Positions 22,776 to 30,100 of a stretch of 34,664 nucleotides of DNA are shown here, in pieces. Below the pieces are notes generated by a model. It was not told the DNA's origin. It saw only the letters and a program-made list of their open reading frames with translations, and did no database searches. The stretch's first letter is position 1, and every line of letters starts with the position of its first letter. The translations under genes and the position numbers were made by a program. Source of the stretch: CAWJEL01 sp964647255. GTDB taxonomy: Bacteria > Chloroflexota > Anaerolineae > CG2-30-64-16. The stretch covers positions 1 to 34,664 of the forward strand of contig CAZYGI010000042.1 of the NCBI GenBank assembly GCA_964647255.1, written 5' to 3'.

Positions 22776-22815
22776 ACACCCCCGTTGCGAAGGCGCGCCT
22801 TCACAACGGGGGTGT
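22776..22815. repeat. 40-base inverted repeat, probable terminator after the second SHOCT gene
   Basis: ACACCCCCGTTG (22776-22787) pairs with CAACGGGGGTGT (22804-22815). Inside, GAAGGCG and CGCCTTC also pair, with one C-A mismatch between the two stems and almost no loop. It lies 33 bases after the end of the SHOCT gene, which is a terminator position, but no U-tract follows on either strand. It could also be a REP-like element. Confidence 0.6.
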
Positions 22816-22847
22816 AAACTGCATTCCATTAAGTTCAGGCGACGTTG

Positions 22848-23117
22848 CTAGACGCCGAGTTTCTGCTTCAGCTCATCGAACTCCTGCGGCGTGATCGCGC
22901 CTTCGGCAAGCCGCCGGCGCAAAGTGTCCAACACAGGATCGGGCTGCACGACCGGCGGCGGCGCGCTCCGCACCGGCTGGCCTGAGGTCGAGCGCACCAG
23001 CCTCACGATCAGCCACGCGACCAACGCGATCACGGCCAAGAACAAGAGCAGCATGATAAAGCCGCCGAACAGTCCGGGTCCCCGCATCATCCCATGCCAT
23101 CCCCAACCACCCATCAT
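22848..23117 (-). CDS. SHOCT-domain mini-membrane protein (copy 2)
   Basis: An 89-residue paralogue of the protein at 4480-4749. It has the same length and the same layout: HGMMRGPG N-terminus, one membrane helix (about 17-40), a proline-rich linker and an almost identical C-terminal SHOCT motif (DPVLDTLRRRLAEGAI and EFDELKQKLGV). Only the linker and the membrane core differ freely, which suggests that both ends of the protein are under selection. GGAGG six bases upstream of the first ATG is a good ribosome site. This copy stands alone with its own promoter, and no protease gene is next to it. Confidence 0.85.
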   Translation of the reverse strand: MMGGWGWHGMMRGPGLFGGFIMLLLFLAVIALVAWLIVRLVRSTSGQPVRSAPPPVVQPDPVLDTLRRRLAEGAITPQEFDELKQKLGV

Positions 23118-23175
23118 AGGTCACCTCCCCTTGGTATCGCCGGACACTTCCATTTATCGGCGCCGGCAGAACCTC

Positions 23176-23184
23176 AGTATAGCA
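23176..23184 (-). promoter_or_regulatory. Extended -10 promoter for the second SHOCT gene
   Basis: The minus strand reads TGCTATACT, with TATACT at 23176-23181, about 60 bases before the start codon. No good -35 is visible. The motif is the same as at 3170-3178 and 10454-10462. Confidence 0.55.
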
Positions 23185-23233
23185 GAAAAACGTCGTGCCG
23201 TGATGTAGAATCCGTTATCATTCCATGAAGTTT

Positions 23234-24466
23234 TTAGCGGTCCGAAGTTGCGGCTGCCAGCACCGCCGCCTCTCTGAGCCGCGTGCAGAGAACCGCGGCC
23301 AGAGCCATGAGTGCGACAAGCACGATCAACGGGCGGGTCATGGATCCCGTCGCCGGTGACTTGAAGCTGTCCATGCCCAAGATGAACGCGATCCCTGAGA
23401 TCTGCCCCGCGAGCAGGATCAGGCCATTGGATGTGCCTTCCGGGGCCGGATAAGTGATCTCGGCGCCGTACTGAAATCCGATCGGGCCTGCGCTCAACAA
23501 GGAGAAGCCCATGACGAAGGCGGCGGCGAGCAGAAGCGGGTAACGCGCCGCAAAGGTGACGCCAATCAAACCCAGGGTTGCCCCGATCAAAGCCAGGACC
23601 AGAAATGGGACCCTGCGACGAGAACGGTCGGAAAGTGATGGCAGGATCACGGCGCCGATGATGCCGCCAACGATCATTAAGCCTCCCGCGACGCCGGCCT
23701 GGGTGATGGAGAAGCCGCGCGGCCGCACGATATCTTCAATCCAGGTCGTGACCGCGTTGAAGACCCCCAGACCCACGAAGAAGACGGCCAGAAGCACGAG
23801 AAAATCCTTTTGACGGAGGATCTGCCGCAGGCCGTCGAGAACCAACGACCGCCCGGCCAGATCCGGGGGACAGGGCGGCGTCGGAGGGCGCTCACGGACA
23901 AACCCGAAGAACAGGATCGCCGCGATCACGGACACGATCCCATAGATCACCAGCACACTGCCGATGTTCGAGTGGATCGTGAGATAGGGGGTCAACACCA
24001 AACCCACGAAGATGCCGAGGTAAACCGCGAGCGAGCCAAGCCCCGAAGCCGTGGCGCGCTCCCGGACCGGGAACCAGTGCGCCGCGATGGTGGTCACCGC
24101 GTTCAGGATGAACGGCTGTCCGATGGCAATTCCGATCTGCGCGATGAGCACCAGGGTGTAGTTGCTCGCCACTGCGCCCCGCAGCAGCCCAAACAGGCCG
24201 GTCAGCGCGGCGCCGATGCCCACGGCAACCCGGATTCCATAGGTATCAATGGCCCAGGAGGCGGGGAACGCGACGACGACGTAGACGAGCATGAAGATCA
24301 GCGACAGAAGGCCGATGCTGAGGTCCGACACGCCGTAGTACCTGGCTGCCTCAACCGTAATCGGAGCAAATGCAATCCAGAGAAGCTGGTTGACAATGAC
24401 CACACCCATAAACGCCAGGAGCACGATCCACCGATAACCATAGACCTTGAAGTTGTTCTGTTCCAT
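23234..24466 (-). CDS. MFS permease (FLVCR/OFA-like)
   Basis: A 410-residue major facilitator with twelve predicted transmembrane helices in two halves, joined by a cytosolic loop (about 195-215) containing RERPPTPPCPP. The loop between helices 2 and 3 has AIDTYGIRVAVGIGA, a variant of the MFS motif D-x-x-G-x-R. Family members move organic acids, haem, choline or other small solutes; human FLVCR1 and FLVCR2 are choline carriers, which would fit a quaternary amine cluster, but this similarity is only general. A GTG-ATG pair opens the frame. I chose the ATG, with AGGAAG nine bases upstream. It is the last gene of the methyltransferase cluster, 63 bases after the EamA permease. Confidence 0.85.
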   Translation of the reverse strand: MEQNNFKVYGYRWIVLLAFMGVVIVNQLLWIAFAPITVEAARYYGVSDLSIGLLSLIFMLVYVVVAFPASWAIDTYGIRVAVGIGAALTGLFGLLRGAVASNYTLVLIAQIGIAIGQPFILNAVTTIAAHWFPVRERATASGLGSLAVYLGIFVGLVLTPYLTIHSNIGSVLVIYGIVSVIAAILFFGFVRERPPTPPCPPDLAGRSLVLDGLRQILRQKDFLVLLAVFFVGLGVFNAVTTWIEDIVRPRGFSITQAGVAGGLMIVGGIIGAVILPSLSDRSRRRVPFLVLALIGATLGLIGVTFAARYPLLLAAAFVMGFSLLSAGPIGFQYGAEITYPAPEGTSNGLILLAGQISGIAFILGMDSFKSPATGSMTRPLIVLVALMALAAVLCTRLREAAVLAAATSDR

Positions 24467-24529
24467 CACCGTAGACTTCCTTTCATCGCCATCCTTTGCA
24501 CACGCGCAAACGTCACCGGCGCCCCGCAG

Positions 24530-25441
24530 CTATGGCGCAGGAGCCACGGCGTCCTTGCTGCCCGGCCGGGACGACAGCAGCGCCACGGCGCCCATCACCG
24601 TCAGCGCGCCCGCCACCTGCCAGACGCCCATCCGCTCGCCGAGGAAAACATATGCAAAGAGAGTTCCAAACGGCACCTCGCTGGTCGCCACGATGGACGC
24701 CACGCTGGCCTGCAGGTAGCGTAGGCCCAGCATGTAGGTGCCGTAGCCCGCGATGGTCGTGATAAACACCAGCGCGACAAACGCCGCGATCGCCGGGCCG
24801 CTGATCTGCGCGGGGAGCGGCCGGCCGATCTGGAACGGCAGGAGCGCTAGGGCCGCGCTGCCGAAGGAGTAAATCAGGATCACGAACGAGTGATAGCTGC
24901 CGGTCAGCTTCTTCGAAAACAACGTAATGGCGGAGTAAGCCATGGCCGAACCGAGCGCAATCAGCAAGCCCGCGGGTGTCAGGTGGAGGTTGCCGCCGCC
25001 CAAACCTGTGACCAGGATCGTGCCCGCCGAGGCCAGCCCGATGGCCGCCCATTTTCGCCACGTGATCGGCTCGCGCCAGAACAAGCGCGCCAGGAGCGTG
25101 ACGATGATCGGCGCGTTGCACTGGACGACCGTGGAGACCGACGCGCCGTTGCGCATTACGGAGATGATCCAGAGCACCTGGAACGTAGCCACCCCGAACA
25201 CGCCCATCCCGGCCAGCCACGGCAGGTCGCGGCGCTGGACACGCAGTTCGCCCGGCCGCAGGATCAAGATGGCCGCAAGCAGGATCAAACAGGCCGACAG
25301 CACGCGCCAGAATGCCAGGCCCAAGGCGGAGATGACGCTCCCGCGCATCACCGTGGTGATGAAGAACCCGGATGTGGACCAAAACAGGGTCGTGATGATG
25401 ACCAGGCCCAGCCCAAGCCAGCGTTTCCCAAGCCGGCTCAT
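24530..25441 (-). CDS. EamA/DMT-family permease in the methyltransferase cluster
   Basis: A 303-residue integral membrane protein with ten helices in two EamA repeats (about 10-140 and 155-290). TLFWSTSGFFITTVMRG in the first helix pair and VFLGERMGVWQVAGA in the second repeat are typical. Its ATG overlaps the RACE gene stop by four bases (ATGA), so the two are translationally coupled. This placement suggests a transporter that serves the cluster's substrate or product, or its cobalamin supply; the sequence does not decide. It is not closely similar to the EamA protein at 10516-11550. Confidence 0.85.
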   Translation of the reverse strand: MSRLGKRWLGLGLVIITTLFWSTSGFFITTVMRGSVISALGLAFWRVLSACLILLAAILILRPGELRVQRRDLPWLAGMGVFGVATFQVLWIISVMRNGASVSTVVQCNAPIIVTLLARLFWREPITWRKWAAIGLASAGTILVTGLGGGNLHLTPAGLLIALGSAMAYSAITLFSKKLTGSYHSFVILIYSFGSAALALLPFQIGRPLPAQISGPAIAAFVALVFITTIAGYGTYMLGLRYLQASVASIVATSEVPFGTLFAYVFLGERMGVWQVAGALTVMGAVALLSSRPGSKDAVAPAP

Positions 25442-27141
25442 CGGCCGACCTCCGGGAGCAACTGCAGCGACTCGATGTAGCGCCGGTCGAAGCCGGGATC
25501 CAGGTCCAGGTCAATCTGCTCAGCCGCGGCCGCGAGCCGCTCGGCGCGGGCGAACTCCGCCTCGTCCAGCATCAATGCCGCGCCGAGGCCCGCGCCATTG
25601 GCCGACGTCTCGATGCGCGCCCGTGCGACGGGCGGAATCATTCCCAGGCCGACCACCGCCTCGACGTCCAGTTGGCTGCCGAACGAGCCGGTCAGGATCA
25701 GGCGCCGGAGATCGGCCGGGGCCAGGCCGAGCCGGTCGAGCAGGGTGTCCAGCGTCGCCCGGATCGCGGCCTTCGCCTTCTGGAGCTCGCGGATGTCGTG
25801 TTGGGTCAGGTAGAGCGACACCCGGGCGCCCGCCTCGCCCTCCGCCACCCCGCGGCTGTCCACGCCCTGGTCGCTGATCAGGAAGCGGCGCACCCCGCTG
25901 GCGTCCAAGCTCAGCCGCGCGCCGAAGATCGGGGGGGCCGCGGCAAACCGGCCGTTCGGCTCGATCACGCCGGCCCGGCGCAACTCGCACACCAGCGCCA
26001 GCAGCCCCGATCCGGTCAGCCCCACCGGCGGCTGGTCGCCGATGGTCGTCAGCCGCAGGCCGCCGTCCGGCGCGATCAGCGCGCCGATGATCGCGCCGTC
26101 CACGGCGCGCGTGCCGCACGAGACGTTGCCCCCCTCGAACGCGGGTCCCGCCGCGGTGGAGCCGACTACGATCCGCTGGCCATCTGTGACCATCACTTCG
26201 CCGTTCGTGCCCAGGTCAATCGCCGCCATCGGCGCGGGCGCGCGGTCGAAACCGTAGTAAAGCAGGCACGCGAGCGCGTCGGATCCCACGAAGCCGCCGA
26301 TCAGCGGGGGCAGCGCCACCGCGGCGCCCGCCGGGAAGAGGTCGGCGAAAGGGCTATCGGACGGGTTGGCAGCCCTTCCTGCAGCGTCGGCGACTCCCGG
26401 AAAACGAATGGTCGCAGTGCTGTGCGGCTGGAAGGGCAGCTCGGCCAGGGTGTCCACCGGATAGCGCACCAGCAGGTGGTGCATCGCACAGTTGCCGACG
26501 ATGGTGACTTTGCGGATGCGCTTCTTGACGCCGGGGGGCAGCTTGAGCGCATCCACCGCCTGCACGATCGAGGAGCGCGCGAGCGCCGAGACCTGGCTCG
26601 CTTTCTCCTGGCTGACCAGCGCGGCATCCAACCGCGAGATGATGTCCGCGCCGAAGGCCGTCTGCTGGTTGAGCGCGGCCGCGCCCAGGCACACCTGGCC
26701 CGCGTCCAACGTCGCCAGGAACGCGGCCACCGTGGTGCTACCCAGGTCAATCGCCAGACCCAACGGAGCGGCCGCCCGCTTGTAGTCCTCACCGGCGCGG
26801 AAAATCTTGTTGGAGTAGACCACAATCGGGGCCAGCGTGACCGAGACAGCCCCCACGACGCGCGCTCGACACGCCAGGCGATATGACGCCGACCGTTCCG
26901 CCGGGGTCAGGCCGGCCAGCTCGTGCTCGTCGAACGGGCTGAGCGCGCCTTCGGCCATGACCTTGCACTTGAGGCAGGTGCCTCGGCCCGCGCAGGGCTG
27001 CTCCAGGGGCAGCCCCATGGCGACCACCGCGCCGCTCAGCACGCTGTCCGCTTCCACCGTCACCGAACGCACATCGTTGCCGTAGCTCGCCGTGACCCGC
27101 GCAGCCGACAGACCCGGCTTCGCCAGCAGCTTCGCGTTCAC
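25438..27141 (-). CDS. RACE-type ferredoxin/ASKHA ATPase (corrinoid protein activator)
   Basis: A 567-residue protein of the family that reactivates corrinoid proteins by ATP-driven reduction of inactive Co(II) to Co(I) (RACo, RamA-like; DUF4445). Residues about 25-110 form a plant-type [2Fe-2S] ferredoxin domain with Cys50, Cys56, Cys59 and Cys91 as ligands. After a linker, the C-terminal ASKHA ATPase (about 125-540) carries AIDLGSTT (130-137) and a second phosphate motif AIDLGTNGE. RamA has two [4Fe-4S] clusters at its C-terminus, whereas this protein has the N-terminal [2Fe-2S] arrangement of RACo. Start is GTG overlapping the GntR stop by four bases, with AAAGG eight bases upstream. It should activate the corrinoid protein at 31654-32295. 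Confidence 0.92.
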   Translation of the reverse strand: MNAKLLAKPGLSAARVTASYGNDVRSVTVEADSVLSGAVVAMGLPLEQPCAGRGTCLKCKVMAEGALSPFDEHELAGLTPAERSASYRLACRARVVGAVSVTLAPIVVYSNKIFRAGEDYKRAAAPLGLAIDLGSTTVAAFLATLDAGQVCLGAAALNQQTAFGADIISRLDAALVSQEKASQVSALARSSIVQAVDALKLPPGVKKRIRKVTIVGNCAMHHLLVRYPVDTLAELPFQPHSTATIRFPGVADAAGRAANPSDSPFADLFPAGAAVALPPLIGGFVGSDALACLLYYGFDRAPAPMAAIDLGTNGEVMVTDGQRIVVGSTAAGPAFEGGNVSCGTRAVDGAIIGALIAPDGGLRLTTIGDQPPVGLTGSGLLALVCELRRAGVIEPNGRFAAAPPIFGARLSLDASGVRRFLISDQGVDSRGVAEGEAGARVSLYLTQHDIRELQKAKAAIRATLDTLLDRLGLAPADLRRLILTGSFGSQLDVEAVVGLGMIPPVARARIETSANGAGLGAALMLDEAEFARAERLAAAAEQIDLDLDPGFDRRYIESLQLLPEVGR

Positions 27142-27818
27142 GCTTCATGCCTTTCGTTCGGCACTTGCACGGCGGCGAGCGCCTTGCGCACTTCGGCGTA
27201 GAAACCCGCCACATGGCCGCGCATGATCTCCGCGGCCGCGCCGGCGTCATGCCGGCGGATGGCTTCCACCAGATCAAAATGCTTCTCGACCGCGGCGGGC
27301 AGGAACGACAACTGGGGCAAGACCAGGTGCCACAGCCGCAGCGACAGCCCGAAGAAATGATCCAACGTTTGCGCCAGATAACGGTTGCCCGCAGCCTGGG
27401 CGATCGCCCGGTGAAACTTGTGATCAATCTCGAAAAGCTGCCGGGGGTCAGCCCCAGAAGCCGGCTCCGCAGCCAGTTGCTCCTGCCGCAGCGCCTCCAG
27501 GACGGCCAGGTCGTCGGGGGTCGCACGTTCGGCCGCCAGGCGCGCAGCGAGCACCTCCAGATCGAGGCGCAGCTCGCTGAGCTGCTGCAAGTCCGGGATG
27601 TTCACGTCGGTGACGTACAGGCCGTGGCGCGGGGTGACGCGCACCAGATGATCGTGCGCGAGCTGCTTGAGCGCCTCCTGCACGGGCGTGAGCGCCATGC
27701 CGAGCTCCTCGGCCAGCCGCTGCTCGTTGATCGGTGAGCCGGGCGGCAGCTCCAGCCGGGTGATTCGCGCCAGGACCAGATTGTAGGCCCGCTGCGTGTC
27801 CACGCGCTGCATTTCCAT
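27138..27818 (-). CDS. GntR-family regulator, FCD (FadR) subfamily
   Basis: A 226-residue transcription factor. Residues about 8-72 form the GntR winged helix, with PGSPINEQRLAEELGMALTPVQEALKQL as the recognition region. Residues about 80-210 form the all-helical FCD effector domain. EIDHKFHRAI contains the conserved aspartate and histidine, and two further histidines (in EKHFDLVEAI and RGHVAGFY) complete the set of a metal-binding FCD. The effector is often a carboxylic acid. GGAGGAG lies ten bases before the ATG. It is followed without a gap by the RACE gene and sits 80 bases after the HyuA-like gene, so it may be part of the operon it controls. It resembles the regulator at the right edge. 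Confidence 0.9.
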   Translation of the reverse strand: MEMQRVDTQRAYNLVLARITRLELPPGSPINEQRLAEELGMALTPVQEALKQLAHDHLVRVTPRHGLYVTDVNIPDLQQLSELRLDLEVLAARLAAERATPDDLAVLEALRQEQLAAEPASGADPRQLFEIDHKFHRAIAQAAGNRYLAQTLDHFFGLSLRLWHLVLPQLSFLPAAVEKHFDLVEAIRRHDAGAAAEIMRGHVAGFYAEVRKALAAVQVPNERHEA

Positions 27819-27898
27819 GATGACAACTCTCCTCCAGACCGCTTTGCACCCTCCGACTCCGCACCGCGGCGCTCCGCTCAGGATACTCCCGATTTTGT

Positions 27899-29911
27899 CT
27901 ACCGCGCAAGCCGGGGCTTACCCATCGCCTTGGCCCGCACCCGATAGGCATCCAGGCCGTCGGATAGCTCCTCCAGCACCACCTGGGGATTATCCGCGCC
28001 CGAGCGCAGCGCGCCGCCCAGCGCACGTTCCTGGCTGAGCTTGCGCGCGTGGGCCAGCGCCGCGCCGAGCTCCTCGAACTCTGCGCGGCCGTCCCCGCCC
28101 TGGGCGTAGTAGCCGAGCACTTCGACACCGGCCGGGTCGAGGCGCGGATAGATCAGGATTTCTTCCACCACCATCACGGTCCCCGCCACCGCGCCCAACG
28201 CGTTCGCAACCTCGAAGTGCTGGGGCAGGATGAGCTCGGTGTGCAGCGCGTCCGCCACCGGGCGCAGAAACAGCCCGGCCGGCGCGCCGAGGCCGATGAT
28301 CGGCTGGCGCAGGTGAAACTGCGTGTCCAGGTGCGGATGCTGGTGGGTCAGCGCGTTCTCAAAAAACCAGGGTCCGGCGTCGGGATCGCGCGTCGTATCC
28401 ACCGCGCCGGGGGCCGGCAGCCGCTTGCCGGACAAAAACGTGATGATGGCGTGCATCGCCAGCTCGGTGATCCGGCGCCAGATCAGCCGGCGCACTTCCT
28501 CCGGCTCGCGCCACCGGTTGTGCGCGAAGACTTCCAGCGCCGCGACGGCGGCCTCGCGCTCCCATGGCGCGTACGAACCCTCGATGTGCATAAGGTCGGT
28601 TGGAGTCAGCCCGGCCTTGCCGATGACCTCCTGGCGCAACAGGTCTGCGGCCTCCACCTGCCCGATGTGGAGCACCTTGAGGTGCTTCAGGATGTCGGGG
28701 ACCGGCTGGGGGCCGCTGCGCAGCAGATCAACCAGCGCCTGTGCGTGCGGCGTCTCCAGCAGCCCGGCCGGCGGCTCGCGCAGCAGATACCAATACTCCA
28801 ACCAGTCGGGGGTGGCCTGCGCCCACTGCCGCCGCGCCAGCGCCCGCAGGCGCTTCCCGACCTCAGGCTGGGTTGCGGCCAGGTGCGATAACGGCAGCAC
28901 GCGTTCGGGGCCGACGGCGATCTGGCCCTCGCGGGTGTAGGTGATATGGCTGTCGCCGCCCAGGGCGATCGAGAGCAGATTGGCGGCCTGGACGGCCGTC
29001 TTGAACTCGCCCACGACCGCGCCCTCCACGCTCACCGTGACCTGGCCGCCCTGGATCAGCGCCAGGTCGGTGGTGGTGCCGCCCACGTCCAGCACCAGCG
29101 CGTCCTCCAGCCCGGAGAGGAAGCGACCACCGATGGCACTCGCCGCCGGGCCAGAGTGGATCGTCTCCACCGGGGTGCGCGCGGCGAACTCATCGCTCAT
29201 CAGCGTGCCGTCCCCGCGCACCACCATCAGCGGTGCGCTGATGCGGCGGCGCTCCATGGCGCGGCGCACCGCGATGATGAAGTCCTGCAGCACGGCCAGC
29301 AGCGAGGCGTTAAGCGCGGCGGTGGTCGCCCGCTCCACCGATCCGAGCTTGGTCGAGAGCTGATGCCCCAGGACGACGGGCAGGTCGCAAATCCGGGAGA
29401 TCGCGGCGAAGGCTCGATTCTCGTGGTCGGGGTTGAGCGGACTGAAATAGCTCGAGACCGCGATGGCGTCCACCCGGTCTTTGATCTTGCTGACCTGCGC
29501 CAGGATGCCCGGGAGGTCGAGCTCGGCCTTCTCGCGGCCGTAAAGGTCGTGGCCGCCGCGGAAATAGAAGAAGTTGGGCGTGGCAAAACGGCGCTCCAAC
29601 TGGAAGCTCGCCAGCAGCTCCGGGTCGTAGCCGATCAGGAAGAGCGCGACGCGTTTGCCCTTGCCCTCGGCGATGGCATTGGTCGCCAGGGTGGTCGAGA
29701 CGGAGACCATCCGGATCGCCGACGGGTCTTCGATCTGGATCCCCTCGATCACCTTCTCGATGCCGAGGGAGAAATCGCGCTTGGTGGTCAGGCTCTTGTG
29801 CGTCGCCAGCACCCGGCGCGATTCGTACGCCATCAGCACACCGTCGGTGTAAGTGCCGCCGGTATCAATGCCCAGCACCAGGCTGCCGTGCGTCACGGTG
29901 TTCCTGTCCAA
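27899..29911 (-). CDS. Hydantoinase/oxoprolinase-family (HyuA-like) ATPase
   Basis: A 670-residue protein of the hydantoinase/oxoprolinase A family, which hydrolyses cyclic amides or carboxylates ketones at the expense of ATP. LGIDTGGTYTDG at about 13-24 is the first phosphate motif, and ALVLDVGGTTTDLALI near 270 is the second; both belong to the ASKHA fold. Most relatives need a HyuB subunit, and none is encoded here. The frame is open to 29977, but the extra residues are translated from a palindromic repeat, so I chose TTG (giving LDRNTVTHG) with GAGG seven bases upstream. It lies 189 bases from the upstream MttB gene. It may open an N-methylhydantoin-type ring or carboxylate an intermediate; it may equally be a second corrinoid-related ATPase. 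Confidence 0.82.
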   Translation of the reverse strand: MDRNTVTHGSLVLGIDTGGTYTDGVLMAYESRRVLATHKSLTTKRDFSLGIEKVIEGIQIEDPSAIRMVSVSTTLATNAIAEGKGKRVALFLIGYDPELLASFQLERRFATPNFFYFRGGHDLYGREKAELDLPGILAQVSKIKDRVDAIAVSSYFSPLNPDHENRAFAAISRICDLPVVLGHQLSTKLGSVERATTAALNASLLAVLQDFIIAVRRAMERRRISAPLMVVRGDGTLMSDEFAARTPVETIHSGPAASAIGGRFLSGLEDALVLDVGGTTTDLALIQGGQVTVSVEGAVVGEFKTAVQAANLLSIALGGDSHITYTREGQIAVGPERVLPLSHLAATQPEVGKRLRALARRQWAQATPDWLEYWYLLREPPAGLLETPHAQALVDLLRSGPQPVPDILKHLKVLHIGQVEAADLLRQEVIGKAGLTPTDLMHIEGSYAPWEREAAVAALEVFAHNRWREPEEVRRLIWRRITELAMHAIITFLSGKRLPAPGAVDTTRDPDAGPWFFENALTHQHPHLDTQFHLRQPIIGLGAPAGLFLRPVADALHTELILPQHFEVANALGAVAGTVMVVEEILIYPRLDPAGVEVLGYYAQGGDGRAEFEELGAALAHARKLSQERALGGALRSGADNPQVVLEELSDGLDAYRVRAKAMGKPRLAR

Positions 29912-29947
29912 TGCAGCACCTCGCTGCGAGAATGAGGCTAGTTTGAC

Positions 29948-30092
29948 TTTGTCATTCTGAGCGGGTCTACCACGCAAGATCCGTTACGGCGAGGCGCCAG
30001 CGAAGAATCTCCTACTATGCTTTGCCGGGAGATTCTTCGCTGGCGTCCGTGGACCGCGACGGATTTTCCGTCCACCCGCTCAGAATGACAAA
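29948..30092. repeat. 145-base nested palindromic element
   Basis: The outer arms TTTGTCATTCTGAGCGGGT (29948-29966) and its exact complement (30074-30092) are 19 bases each. The inner arms CGCCAGCGAAGAATCTCC (29995-30012) and its exact complement (30028-30045) are 18 bases with a 15-base loop between. Only short stretches pair between the two arm pairs. TGTCATTCTGAG with GAAGAATCTC is a pattern I recall as a dispersed intergenic repeat in many bacterial genomes. It carries no gene and sits between the MttB gene at 30101 and the HyuA-like gene. It could fold into a cruciform or mRNA hairpin that lowers expression of the genes after it. Confidence 0.85.
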
Positions 30093-30100
30093 CCGCCGAC

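Noticed and set aside
29912..29977. N-terminal extension of the HyuA-like protein
   Set aside because: The extra 22 codons lie partly in the palindromic repeat and before a good ribosome site for the TTG start.
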